NCBI GenBank assembly: GCA_025506515.1
Contig: CM046454.1
Span: 29,748,465 to 29,812,464 of the forward strand
DNA from: Flaveria trinervia
Lineage: Eukaryota > Streptophyta > Magnoliopsida > Asterales > Asteraceae
Reading direction: 5' to 3'
DNA: 64,000 nt
Within the stretch, counting starts at the first letter, position 1. Every line of letters begins with the position of its first letter. The position numbers and the translations under genes are program-made. The notes below the pieces were generated by a model. It was not told where the DNA came from, made no database searches, and worked only from the letters and a program-made list of their open reading frames with translations. Of the stretch, positions 31,825 through 43,603 are shown one piece after another.

Positions 31825-32700
31825 ATGGCCACCACCAACAATAATGATAACAATGAAATCCCGTCCGCTCACTCACTATCACTAAGGACCATTCTCCAAA
31901 AGGAGCGTCTAAACCATAAAAACTTTATTGATTGGTTTCAAAACTTGAGAATTGTTCTCAAGCAAGAGAAACGATCATATATATTAGACGATCTGATTCC
32001 CGATCAACCTAGTGAGGATGATGAGGAGACCTACAATAATTGGGTGAAATACACTGAGGACTTGGTCCAAGTGTCATGCCTTATGTTGGCAAGTATGACT
32101 CCAGATCTACAAAAGGAGTATGAACGTCATGGAGCATATGACATGATAACCCAGTTGAAGGAAACCTTCCACAAACAAGCACGGGTTGAGCGCTTTGAAA
32201 CGGTTCAAGCACTCCATGCATGTCGTATGGATGACACCCAATATGTTTTATCTTATGTGTTTAAGATGAAAAGACACATCAACCACCTCGAAAGGCTGAA
32301 TTGTCCTGTCTCGAAAGAGTTGGCTATGGATTTAATCCTCAACTCTTTGTCAAAAAGGTTTGACAACGTTGTCATGAACTATAACATGAACGGGTGGGAC
32401 AAGAACAAAAGTGAGCTTCACTCTATGCTCAAAACTGCCGAGGCAGCCATGGGTAAAAGGGTTTTACCCGTTCTCACCATCAATGAAGGTGGGAACAAGA
32501 AGAGGCCTCACCCCGCACCCAGGCAAATGTTGCCAAGGGTAAAGGGGACGTTAAGGGAAATGGAAAGGGAGTGGTAAGAGCGCCACCACCAAAACCAGCG
32601 GAGAAGAAGCAAAAGGTTGCTTTGAATGACCCATGCTTTAAGTTTGGGGAGATTGGACATTAGGCAAGAAATTGCCCAGTCCATCTCAAAGAGTTGCAAG
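31825..32700 (+). pseudogene. gag: Gag of CopA
   Basis: The ATG at 31825 opens MATTNNNDNN; the UBN2-type capsid has KNFIDWFQNLRIVLKQE near residue 32 and LEYERHGAYDMI-like text later. The frame runs to 32577, where a shift leads to a basic region and a damaged zinc knuckle (about 32632-32673), with Cys to Phe at the second cysteine (CFKFGEIGH) and a TAG where CopB has Trp. CopB encodes the same protein at 42696-43603. Confidence 0.88.
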
Positions 32701-34044
32701 CTAAGAGGGATGCCGAGCAAACCTCAGGTACAATTTTCATGATTCATACTGATCTAAATTTATATCCTCTGACACATGGGTATTGGATACCGGATGTGGA
32801 ACTCATATTTGCAACTTATTGCAGGGGTTCAAAAGAAGTAAGGACTTCAAGAAAGGGGATGTAAGCCTCTACATGGGGAATGGGGCAAAGATTCAAGTTA
32901 AAGGTCGAGGGGACTACATCTTGAAGCTTCCAAATGGTTTGGAAGTAATTTTGAACAATGTTTTGTATGCTCCTAGTTTGACTAGGAACATTATTTCTGT
33001 TGCCCAATTAAGACAATATGGTTACGTTTTGTCATTTATTGAGAATGAGATTCATGTTTCTTTATATAGCATGTTTTATTTTACAGCTATTCCCATAATG
33101 GTATTTATGAATTGGTTCGTGAAAATACATTATATGATAGCTCATTGTACCAAACCACCACTAAGAAACTCAAATTGGATTTGAGTGATACCTATCTTTG
33201 GCATTGCCGTATTGGTCATATAAACAAGAAGCGCATACAAACACTTCAAAAGAACGGTCTTTTAAATGCAAATGAACATGATTCATTCGATGTATATGAA
33301 TCTTGTTTACATGGTAAAATGACTAAGGCACCTTTTAGTGGCAAGTCCGAAAGGGCAAAAGATTTGTTAGGTATCATACATTCGGATGTATGTGGTCCTT
33401 TCAAGCCAATGACTAGGTACCATGAAAGATACTTCATTACCTTTACTGACGACTATAGTCGATATGGTTATGTGTACTTGTTAAGACACAAAGATGAAGC
33501 TTTTGAAATGTTCAAAATCTTCCAAAATGAAGTAGAAAATCAACTCAACAAGAAAATAAAAATCCTCCGCACCGATAGAGGAGGTGAGTACCTAAGTGAT
33601 GCTTTTAGATATCATCTTAGAAGTTGTGGTATTGTCTCACAACTATCTCCTCCTAGAACGCCACAACATAATGGTGTGTCCGAGAGGAGAAATCGAACTC
33701 TATTAGATATGGTTTGATCTATGATGGCTAGAAGCTCACTGCCTCTATCATTTTGGGGTTTCGCTTTGCTCTCTACGGCCTGTATTTTGAATATGGCCCC
33801 AACCAAGAAAGTGGAAACGACACCTTTTGAAATATGGCATGGAAGGGTTCCATCACTGTCATATTTAAAGGTATGGGGTTGTGAGGCTTATGTTAAGATT
33901 CCCACCTCAAACAAGCTGGAAAGTCGTTCCACTAAGTTTATCTTCATTGGATATCCAAGAGATTCTATGGGATATTATTTCTATGATCTATTGGAACAAA
34001 ATGAGTTTCTTGCCAAGAAGGCTTGGAAGCTGTTTCTCCATTAA
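32700..34044 (+). pseudogene. pol: Protease and integrase of CopA
   Basis: The protease motif is VLDTGCGTHICN, with DTG at 32786-32794. The zinc region of integrase follows (LWHCRIGHINKKR near 33197, then C..C near 33303). The catalytic core has HSDVCGPF near 33379, FTDDYSRYGYVYLLRHKDEAF, and LRTDRGGEYLS near 33570, followed by GVSERRNRTLLDM; thus the D, D and E positions are present in two frames. A TGA at 33716-33718 and the frame shift near 33130 break it. The domain ends near 34015, where the sequence jumps to the end of RT. Confidence 0.86.
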
Positions 34045-34378
34045 GAATCTTGGTGAAGCCACCTATATTTTAGGAATAAAGATCTATAGGATAGATCAAG
34101 GCGGTTGATAGGTTTGAATCAAATTGCAAACATTGATAAGATCTTGAAAAGGTTCAAGATGGAAAACTTAAGAAAGGTACCGTACCTATTCAAAGAGGAA
34201 CGATATTGAGTAAGACTCAATGTCTAAGCTCAAAGGATGAGCAAGACAAAATGAAGGAATCTCGTATCCGTCTGCTATAGGATCCATCATGTATGCAATG
34301 ATATGCACTAGAACAGACGTGTCATGCGCTTTAAGCATGACAAGCAGGTACCAATAAAATCCTGGAAGCAGTCATTGG
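34021..34378 (+). pseudogene. RT remnant of CopA
   Basis: SCFSIKNLGEATYILGIKIYR (34028-34093) is the segment just after the palm. Compared with CopB, about 0.9 kb containing the RT core and YVDD is absent. The remainder to 34378 is frameshifted connection sequence. Confidence 0.8.
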
Positions 34379-34948
34379 ATGGATGTTAAGAACATACTTA
34401 AGTACCTAAGGAGGACCAAAGATATGATCCTAATCTATGGATCTGGTGAGGAGGAGCTCGTAGTACAGGGTTACACGGATGCGAGTTTCCAAACTAATCG
34501 GGATGGTTCACAATCAGATTCGAGGTACATTTTCATCTTGAATGGAGGAGCAATTTCTTGGAAGAGCTCTAAGCAAGATGTGGTGGCATTATCAACTATA
34601 GAGTCAGAATACATTGCTGCTTCATTAGTAGCACAGGAAGCTGCATGGTTAAAAAAGTTCATTGCCGATCTAGGGGTGGTCCCTTCCATTAAGGACCCCT
34701 TAGAAATTCTTTGTGATAATGAGGGTGCGATTGCTCAAATCAAGGAACCCCGTGCACATCAGAAGACTAGGCACATTGAACGAAGATTCAACTACATAAG
34801 GGATGAAGTTGAAAAGGGAAAGATATGTATTCGCAAAGTTCACACGGATCAAAACATTGCGGATCCACTCATGAAGCTTCTTGAAAAGGCGAAACATGAA
34901 AGTCATGCTTATGCCATGGGGCTTCAATATTCTAGTGACTGGATTTGA
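34379..34948 (+). pseudogene. RNase H of CopA
   Basis: An open frame of 189 codons: YTDASFQTNRDG (first Asp), LSTIESEYIA (Glu), and DNEGAI (second Asp), then HQKTRHIERRFNYI and the end at SSDWI, stop at 34946-34948. The domain itself looks intact but is disconnected from RT. Confidence 0.86.
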
Positions 34949-35724
34949 TCATTAATTTGTGTAATGAGATATTGTAACCCTTTATTACTTGAATGGATTA
35001 TTCAGTTATGATGATTCAACTAATATTCCTATTTTGCATGTTTAAAATCCATATGTAAATTATTTACTCAAAATATCCGTAGCTGTTCATGCTTGTGGGA
35101 ACAAGTATGAAGTTAATGCTATTATGAACTTGGATTGGTAGATATTTATATGGATGAATATACAGCAAAAGGTTGCTACCAAGGTTCATAGGTATTTGTG
35201 GGATGCAAATATTGGACTGACCTGCATCTCAAATATTACTACATGGAATCTTCTTGATTGATCATAAGTAATTTTGAGTAACGGTGAAGATCATTTGGTA
35301 TTCCTCTGACCTGAGATACATATTAGGTCTTGATATTTACTGAATATTATACTTTGACTTAGCTCTTCGCTGTTTTGAAACATGGCAGTGGATAAGTCTG
35401 AGTTCAAGTATGATATAAGGTAATTGTGAGAGACGTATGTTGTCAATATGGGATTTGTCCCTCTTATTCGTTGAGAGTAAGATGTCTAAGGCCTGATAAA
35501 GTTAAATCAATGGAGAATGATCACTCTGTGTCTCTAGGATTTAACATGACATCTGTGACAAAAGGGAAAATGATTGATTCACCTAAATCATTTCAAGTAT
35601 GGTACTTGAAGGAGATGATGTTATTGAATGGCACTTAGTCATACGTATTAAGGGTAGTAAACCGTTGTTAGGCGGTATTTACTGCTTGCATTAATCTTCT
35701 ATGAATCTTGTGCAAGTGGCAGAT
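34949..35724 (+). other. 3' spacer of CopA before the LTR
   Basis: This is non-coding; it aligns well with the CopB spacer (46694-47462). It includes CTTGT-GGGA-ACAAG (35092-35105) and a GTAAACCG / CGG..TTTAC inverted repeat (35657-35682) close to the polypurine tract. Confidence 0.75.
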
Positions 35725-36626
35725 TGTTGGACCTTATATGCCCAAGACACATATAAGATTGATGTGGTTAGTACATTATGATCCAAGTCGGGTCATACCC
35801 AATAACAAGCTATACAAACACCAATTTGTATTTATTTGTTGATAAGATCAAACAAATAAATACCGACACCATTTAGAAATTGGGTTTTTCTAAAACAATT
35901 GCTTTTGTAAAAGAACAACATTATATGTATAATTTGTTCATGAGAAATTGTTTGTTTCATTATTTAAGTTGGTTAAATAATAACAAATAAAAGTGTGCTA
36001 TTGTTATAAAATTAAAAGAGGTTTTAATTTTTTAAAATGAAGGGTAAGAGTGTAACTTTTTTATAAAACTAAATGGGAGGGAAACCCATTTTGTATGGGC
36101 ATTTTTCGGCCGCCCATATGGGGGCGTTGAAACTCTCTTTTTGTCTTGGCTTTTGTAAGTCATTCCCACTAGAACACTATTCCAACATTTCACCTTTCTC
36201 TCACACACACTTCTCTCTAAGCAACTCAAGCAAAAACTCTCTCAAAGTGTGGTTGAAATTCGGATTTTGCAAGGAAAATTTTCGGATTATAGAAGAGCTA
36301 CAAAGTGAGTTCTTTGGTGTTGAGCATCCTAACTTGCAAGGTGTTTGTAAGAACTTGTGGGTATCACAACTTGAGGTTTCTCTGTTGAGGGCTGGACATT
36401 CAACAACATCTTCATATTCATGTCATACATCTACAACATTTGCATAAAAAAGGTTGTTTTCTATTAACACCCTTTGGTTGTTTTGGGTTGTTTGATAGCA
36501 TGTTATTTCACATACATTTGATCCTTATTCTTGGGTTTTGTTTGTAGTTTAATATGGCAAAAATTTTCTGATTATAAACCATATGTTAATTAGACTAGCT
36601 AGTTTTACATGTGAGAAAACCCAACA
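35725..36626 (+). repeat. 3' LTR of CopA
   Basis: This runs TGTTGGACC to CCCAACA, 902 bases. Polypurine-type sequence lies directly left and the GTTAT duplication directly right. Confidence 0.93.
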
Positions 36627-36631
36627 GTTAT

Positions 36632-39066
36632 TTTATTTTATTTAATTAAATTTTAGTGTTTTTATTTCTCCAACTATTAAAATCCAAAAAACGCAAATCT
36701 TTTACGGTTTTAGAATTTTAGGGGGAGAATAAGTTAAGTTAGTATTTAATTTCAAAAAAGTGAGGGACCTGATAGAAATGAGATCGTATCTGTGATATCG
36801 ATTCAACGACTATGGAAAATAAATGGAAAAATGATTGTAAAACTAGCTACTACTAAGGTAACACGGAGAAAGTAGACCTAGAGGTTGCTAGACCATTAGA
36901 TGATGTGTCGGTAGATTCAACACAATAGATAAGTAGACCTCGTTGATGTTCTCAAGATCAAAATAAGTTGTTCAACAAGTTGTGGGTTATCATCTTATCC
37001 CTGGTTAACACAATCAACAGAGTTCCAATAAGGGGTGACGAGCAAAATAAACGGCACAAATGTGTGTGGATGACCATAATATGAGAAAAGCACATGATGA
37101 AAAATGCAAAAGGCAATCAACTAATAACCTATTTTGTCGGTGTGATCTATGCAAAAAGAATAAAATTGCTCAAACAAGAAGATAGGTTGTTTGCCTCTCT
37201 GCTGTGCGGTGGTACTGACCTGAGGTTAAGCATAACTTAGATATTCAAAAATTTATTGTTGTTTGCTGCCTCTCTGCTGTGCGGTGGCACTGACCTGAGG
37301 CTTGGCTTCTCTTTGAAAGCTCTAAGAATAGTTTCTTCTTGTCAAAATACCCGTAGACCGCTCAAAAATCTCCTGAGGAATGTTGATATCCATATAAGCG
37401 TGGGATCCACAAATGCTTGTTGAAATAATTAAACCCTAAACCATCACCAATTTGTGTCAAAAGTCTGTGTATATATTTAAGTGGACAAGTATACTGACAA
37501 TCATCATGGCGGCAATTCTTGAAAGTCCAAACCAATGTGTGCATCTTATAATACTAGTATGATTTCCTAAACATGCTAATGACTCTCGATTGAAACAAGA
37601 ATCTACCATCAAAAGATTTCGGCAACACGTCCTGAATGATTTGATTACCTGTATGATTCCATAATGATTCCTTCCAGTTATGGTCAAAATAACTCGAAGC
37701 TAACTGTTCTAGAAATAAATCTGTTAGATATCTATCTTAGGGTTTCCACCTCTCAAAAAACCTACCAAAATATGTTTTACTTCTATTTTTAAGTTTTAGT
37801 AGTTTTGTTTGTTTAATTTTGTCAGCTTAGTTGTTAAAAGTCGGACTACGTATTGGAATTATGTCTGGGATCTAATCACTTAAAAGAGTCACATCTGAGG
37901 TGACCAAACTTTCTTTCAAATGTTAAATGGGTCATGTCTGAGGTGACAAAATTTTTTACTGTTAAAAGGATCACGTCTGAGGTGATCAAAAGTTTTCAAA
38001 GTTAGAAACGATCATGTCTGAGATGATAGAATGCTCGTAATGTTTTACCAAGGGTAAAGTGTCAAATGGTCATAATGTTAAAATCATAAGTATGAGTCAG
38101 TCGCAAGACTGGACCATAAGTATGGACCAGCCGTACGATTGAACTTGACAAATGAGCCCAATTACATGACTGAGCCACATGTATGGACCAGACATGTGAT
38201 TTGACCATAAAGATGGGTCAATCCAGGCGATTGGATCATCAGAATGAACGTATCGCATGGAGGAAAGTGACCGAATGACTCCGTCGCACGACTGATGATG
38301 ACCGATTAAGTCAGTTGCATGAATGAGTCTTAATGGCATGAACCAGCTGTGCAATTAGGTTCAGTCACATGACTAGAAGACACTCTAGTATAAATAGAGG
38401 GGGAGTCGGCCGCAGTCACTCGTCACTCCCAACTCGCCCTGAAGTTGTACTAGGGCACCGGTACTCTGCCAAAATGGTGTTTAATTGATGTAGCATTGTG
38501 ATTGTGATTCTAACTGTTACTCTGCTCATCTATAGGTACACTCCAACTTAACTGGTCATAATGAATGTTTTAATGCAGGTTTTAAGTGTTGAACTTACTA
38601 AAACTCGTAACCGCGACTCCTCTTAAGAATAGAACACTTAAATGGTCACACATGTTGGCCTAATTGAATCTAAGTGCTAATTTGAGCCTTTATGGTCCAG
38701 ATGATTCTAAACACAAAGTGAAATGTCATGTTTTGATAAAGAGTAAAACCTTTTGTGTTTTTAACAGTGAGGTATGCGAATGGACACGCTGATGAACTCC
38801 AGTCACACGATTGACCCAGCCGAATGACTCAATCACACATATGAACCATGCTTATGGGACCAGTCGCATGACTGGTCCAACCGCATGGGACAGTATACGA
38901 CTAAGCTCAGTTGCAGGCTCAATCGTACATATGAACTCTATCGCATGACTAAGACTCAGTCGCACTATCCATTCACATGACTGAATTAAATGAATCAAGT
39001 TCATTAAAATCCAAATGTCATCCATGCACACAAATTCTAACGTATATGTGTCTTGTACTATAGACT
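36632..39066 (+). other. Non-coding spacer of Sire-2
   Basis: This matches 7395-9863 of Sire-1 along its length: internal polypurine tract near 36715-36730, direct repeat pair near 37193 and 37268, hairpin array 37888-38027, TATA-like GTATAAATAGAGGG near 38390, and CpG palindrome fields (38090-38390 and 38770-38990). The palindromes here show more CG to TG or CA changes than in Sire-1. No coding frame is convincing. Confidence 0.82.
37888..38027 (+). repeat. Array of four short hairpins (Sire-2)
   Basis: Units lie at 37888-37904 (GTCAC, ATCTGAG, GTGAC), 37931-37947 (GTCAT, GTCTGAG, GTGAC), 37969-37987 (GATCAC, GTCTGAG, GTGATC) and 38011-38027 (ATCAT, GTCTGAG, ATGAT). One more unit than in Sire-1. 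Confidence 0.72.
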
Positions 39067-40092
39067 ATGGCTGAACGGTGAATATTGAACATCAAGCATA
39101 ATGTATGTGCAGATGTAGATGCTATTCTAAGGATGAAGTACACTAGGGACATCAATGCAGGTGTGCGCAACAAGAGAAATTTGTGCCCCCTATTCAAGTG
39201 CTTAGCTCATGTCATCCGTAAGTGCATAGCGTCAAGGGGAGGAGAAATTAATGAGATGTCCGACCAAATCCAGAATGCATACTGAGCACTAATGTTAAAC
39301 CACCTGCCCACGTGCTCTCACATGATCTTCTCCTGCTTGATGAAGAGGAAGAAGATGATGTTTTGGACAGAGATGGGAATAATGCTATGCAAATGGGTGG
39401 TGGTATGGATGAAGAAGACTTTGAAGAAACTAACAAGGTTATGTCACTTAATGTACAAGATGACTATGCTTATTGTCTCTCAGGCTTATGAACGGCATAT
39501 TGATCTACAACAGATCCAAAAGCTTGCTGAAGAAGTACTAAAGATCCTAGAAGAAGGTGATGACTGTGAAGTTGAACCTAAGTTCCTAGTGCATTGGTAG
39601 TGTGATCATTTCAGCCTGATCAAGAATCTTTTGAGGAACAGATTGAAGATTGTGTGATGTACACATCTAGCTCAAGCTGAAAAGACTATAGATCTAGACA
39701 AAAGGAATTATTATATCTTTATGTATTTGAAAACTTTTGTACTTGAATCTTGTGTACACAATGTTTATATTTATTTAATGTTTACTGTCTTGGTTATTGA
39801 CTAATAGTTGATGTGTTTATATGTTTAAATCAAGCAGATCATTCATCTCAGCAAGATGAGTACGATGTTGCTCCCCTATAGCAGATCAAGTCTCAACTCT
39901 CAATGATACATGATCTGTAAGGGATTGTCAGGAGGTCTGTGATTACACTCCTGAAGAGGAGAATAATTCACAACCTTACTGATGAGCAACTGGCTGAGAT
40001 GTCCAACTAACCAGATGAGCTTTTGAAGGATCCTCCTACTATTGACATGGATAGTGATGATGAGCTTAATGATGTGGAGGAGATTGAGATTG
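39067..40092 (+). pseudogene. Envelope-position ORF of Sire-2, left part
   Basis: This starts with an ATG at 39067. It matches Sire-1 (KHNVCADVD; LCPLFKCLAHVIRKCIASRGG near 39182) but lacks about 300 bases after the N-terminus. The middle is degenerate. At 39835-40092 the second part begins and ends in EEIEIED, exactly where CopB is inserted; the protein picks up at 48593 with matching codons. Multiple stops are present. Confidence 0.7.
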
Positions 40093-40097
40093 AAGAT

Positions 40098-41221
40098 TGT
40101 AGGATTCTATGTGCCCAAGACACTTAGAATATTGATGTGGTTAGTACGTTATGATTCAAGTCGGGTTATACCCAATAACAAGCTTAGCAAACACCAAATA
40201 ATATTTATTGATGATATGATCATGCAATAAAATATTAACACCAATTTAGAAAATGGGTTTTCTAAACAAGTTGCATATGACATGGAACAATTTATTGGGA
40301 TATTTTGTTCAATGATATTATTTGTAATGTTATTTATATTAGTTAGATGACATTACAAATTAATAATGGCTATATATGTTATACAATTAATTGGTTAGTT
40401 GTATACATTTTCTAAGAGAGACCAAAACCCACAACTTGTGTATTGTGTTAAATAAAAAAAAAAGGGGGGAACCCTTTTCAAAATGAGATTTTCGGCCACC
40501 CCCCCTTGTTTCTATTGGACCACTTTTCTTGAAAAGACAATATACAATTAAGGGGTCTTGAAAGAACTTGTTCCAGCCATTATTTTTCAATTGACATGCA
40601 ACAAGAAAAAACCCTCTCTTGCTCTCCTCTTGTTCACGGAAATAAGCAGCAGAAAATTGGTTTTTTTGAGCTTCATCTTGGTGTATCTTATACCTAGCAA
40701 GAGTGGTGTTTGTACAAGGCTTGGGGTATAACACTTGAGGGTTCCTTTCTTGGAACTTTGGGGTCGATTCTATCTTCTAACATCATCAAAGTTGCTGCTC
40801 AAACTCACGGTTTTGGAAGCCTCAATTTGGCAGCTTACATTTGGTGTTTTGGAGTCCAAATCCAAGCAAGTGCGAAGGTAACTCAAAGCTTTGTGGGAGT
40901 CGACGTTAGAGGACGCCCAACTTGGAAGGTTTGGCAACATTTCAGCCTTCAAACTCCTTTCATTCATCAACATCTAACTGCTGGAAGGAGGTAGTTTTTG
41001 GCAGCCCTTTGAGGTTGCCATATTGTGTTATTTTATGTTCACATAGCTTGTCTATTCACATAAGAATGATCCTCATGATTTGGGTTTGTTTTCATAACAA
41101 ATGAACATATAGAAGATAAGATTTTCAGCTTTAAAATTGGTTTTAAAAGCCATATATCCGCTGCGTTTTTCAGAATGTTTAAAAGTTTAAACATGGATTT
41201 TCTGTTCTAGCAAACCCGTCA
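40098..41221 (+). repeat. 5' LTR of CopB
   Basis: This runs TGTAGGATTC to CCCGTCA, 1124 bases. It is followed by ATGGCATCAAGAGCGG, a diverged primer site. Confidence 0.94.
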
Positions 41222-42695
41222 ATGGCATCAAGAGCGGTTATGTGATGACTTGCTTGTTTTGTCTTTAAAATTGGTTTTAAAGCATGATATAAACTAGTTA
41301 TAGGCTGGTTTTGGGCTGCTATAGTTTGGTTGAATGATTCCCCAACTTTCAAGGTTATATGACACATGCTAGTGATTAGACCTTGAAAGAACACATTATG
41401 GAATGTTGATTGTTTGGACAATATTTAAAACCAAAATTTCAGTTTATGTTGGCTGAAATTTGGTGGTTTTAAAAGGGGTTTCATTATATGTTTTGATGTT
41501 ATGATCATTGATGATAGTGTGCATAACCTAGCCTTTGACCTTATGATGTTTGGATGCTTGCATTGATTGTATTCATTCATTCAATTGGGTTGTATTATTT
41601 GTTGTTTGTGTTTTGTTTCAAATGTAATTTATTTATTATTGGGTTGTAATAAATAGATTAGGTGTATTTTCATTTTACTATATATCTTGTATTAGGACTT
41701 TATATCTTGTAATATGAAGACATACACATTGGAAGCACAAAGGAAGGTCACAAGCGAAACTTGGAGCATTTTGGATGCGGTTTCAAGTGGGAGGTTTTGG
41801 AAGCTTTCCATGTGATTGTTTGTGACCCTTAGGAAAGACCTATGGACCACACTTGTGATGAACCACACTTGTGATGGCAAACAAGTGTGGACCACTTTAG
41901 ATGCTATGGTTATGCACATATGCACATTATGGTTGTTATGTTTATGACTTGTTTGGATGTTTGTTATTTGATTGTATGATTGGAATTTGAACATGCATTA
42001 CAAACTAATTAACAAACTTAACAAGTTATAAAAATAATGGTTCTTAATCATTAGAAGGTAATAAAAGGTTATTAAAATGATTTAATGATTTTAAAGATTA
42101 AATAGTTTTAATCAAAGGACCATAGGGTATCTTGTATTTGAAAGCATAACAAATACAAGTACATAGAGTTTTCTAAACTAGAATTATGAAATCTCTAAAC
42201 ATTTGACTAACAAGTTTAACACCATCCTTTTGCACAACACTTAAGTCATTTGGAAACTTTTAATGGGATAAAGGTCACCTAACCATTTTGAGGGAACTTG
42301 TGACTTAAGGAGGGAATACCACATTGGTGGGATAAAGGTCACCTAACCACTTATATTGGTAAACTCACATGTGTGTGCAAGTAGGGTAACTTGATTTGCA
42401 AACCATGTTGAATGGATCACCTAAAATGTGGTTTCCAAATGGTGTTGATGGGATTTACATGCCGACTTTACATGTGATGTTCAAAAGTCGATCCCATACC
42501 TCTAGAAGTTGCAAATGGTTGCAATCGTCAAACGTTGACCACCTTATTAATTTAAAATGTGGGATAAAGGTCACCTAACCACAATTTAAATGTAATATTG
42601 GGTTCTAGATTTTAATATGAAAAGGTCTTGTAAGACATTTGTTATTAAAATTACAATATCGAAAATACTAAATAAAACTTGGTTAAATTTTGTAG
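41222..42695 (+). other. Long leader of CopB
   Basis: This is non-coding for 1.47 kb. Three copies of GATAAAGGTCACCTAACCA (42267, 42331, 42563) and an inverted repeat at 42450-42495 (GGGAT, CGACTTT / AAAGTCG, ATCCC) match the CopA leader in position. Confidence 0.8.
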
Positions 42696-43603
42696 ATGGC
42701 CTCTAATAATGATAATTCCGATAACTCATCCGCGTCCAACCAATCTCTACGAGCGATCCTCCAAAAGGAACGTCTAAACCATAACAACTTCATCGATTGG
42801 TATCGAAACTTGAGAATTGTTCTCAAGCAAGAGAGACGATCGTATGTTTTAGACGACCCTATCCCTGATCAACCTAGCGAGGATGATGAGGAGGCCTTTA
42901 ATGATTGGCTGAAATACACTGAGGACTCCGTCCAAGTGTCTTTCTCATGCTAGCGAGCATGACTCCGGATCTCCAAAAGGAGTATGAACACCACGGGGCT
43001 TATGACATGATAACCCAGCTGAAGGAAACGTTCCAACAGCAAGCAAGGGTTGAGCGCTTCGAAACGGTTCGAGCGCTCCATGCATGTCGTATGGACGACA
43101 ACCAATCTGTTTCATCTTATGTACTTAAGATGAAAAGTCACATTGACCGCCTCGAGAGGCTTAATTGTCCCGTCTCGAAGGAATTGGCCACGGATTTGAT
43201 CCTCAATGGCCTTACCAAGAGGTTCGAGACATTCGTGTTGAACTACAACATGAATGCATGGGACAAAAGCATTGGTGAACTTCACTCAATGCTCAAAACG
43301 GCCGAGGCGGCCATAGGTAAAAGGGTTTTACCCGTTCTCACCATCAATGAAGGTGGGAACAATAAAAGGCCTCGTCCCGCACCCAAGGCAAAGGTTGCCA
43401 AGGGTAAGGGACCTACTTGGGGAAAAGGGAAAGGGGTGGCAAGGGTGCCTCCCAAACCACAAGAGAAGAAGCAAAAGGTTGCTACTAATGACCCATGCTT
43501 CAAGTGTGGGGAGATTGGACATTGGGCAAGGAATTGTCCTGTCCATCTCCAAGAGTTGAAAACAAAGAAGGATGCGGGCAGACCTCAGGTACAATATACA
43601 TGA
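42696..43603 (+). pseudogene. gag: Gag of CopB, near-complete with one frameshift
   Basis: The ATG at 42696 opens MASNNDNSDN. The UBN2-type capsid reads NNFIDWYRNLRIVLKQE. One small indel near 42943 shifts to the frame that runs to 43603. The C-terminus is basic and Pro/Lys rich with an intact CCHC knuckle, CFKCGEIGHWARNC, at 43496-43537. Roughly 300 residues, within the usual size for copia Gag. The protease follows in a different frame overlapping the end of Gag. Confidence 0.9.

Larger units (their letters stand above)
29487..36631 (+). mobile_element. CopA: Ty1/copia element with GTTAT target duplication
   Basis: GTTAT at 29487-29491 and 36627-36631 flanks an element of 7135 bases (29492-36626). 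Its LTRs (29492-30437 and 35725-36626) are related to those of CopB. Polypurine sequence GCAAGTGGCAGAT precedes the 3' LTR. Integrase precedes RNase H, which is the copia order; most of RT is missing. I cannot assign a lineage within copia. Confidence 0.92.

Noticed and set aside
40710..40994. Frame of about 94 codons within the CopB LTR, repeated at 48127-48363
   Set aside because: It is duplicated only because the two LTRs are nearly identical; the CopA LTR does not keep it.
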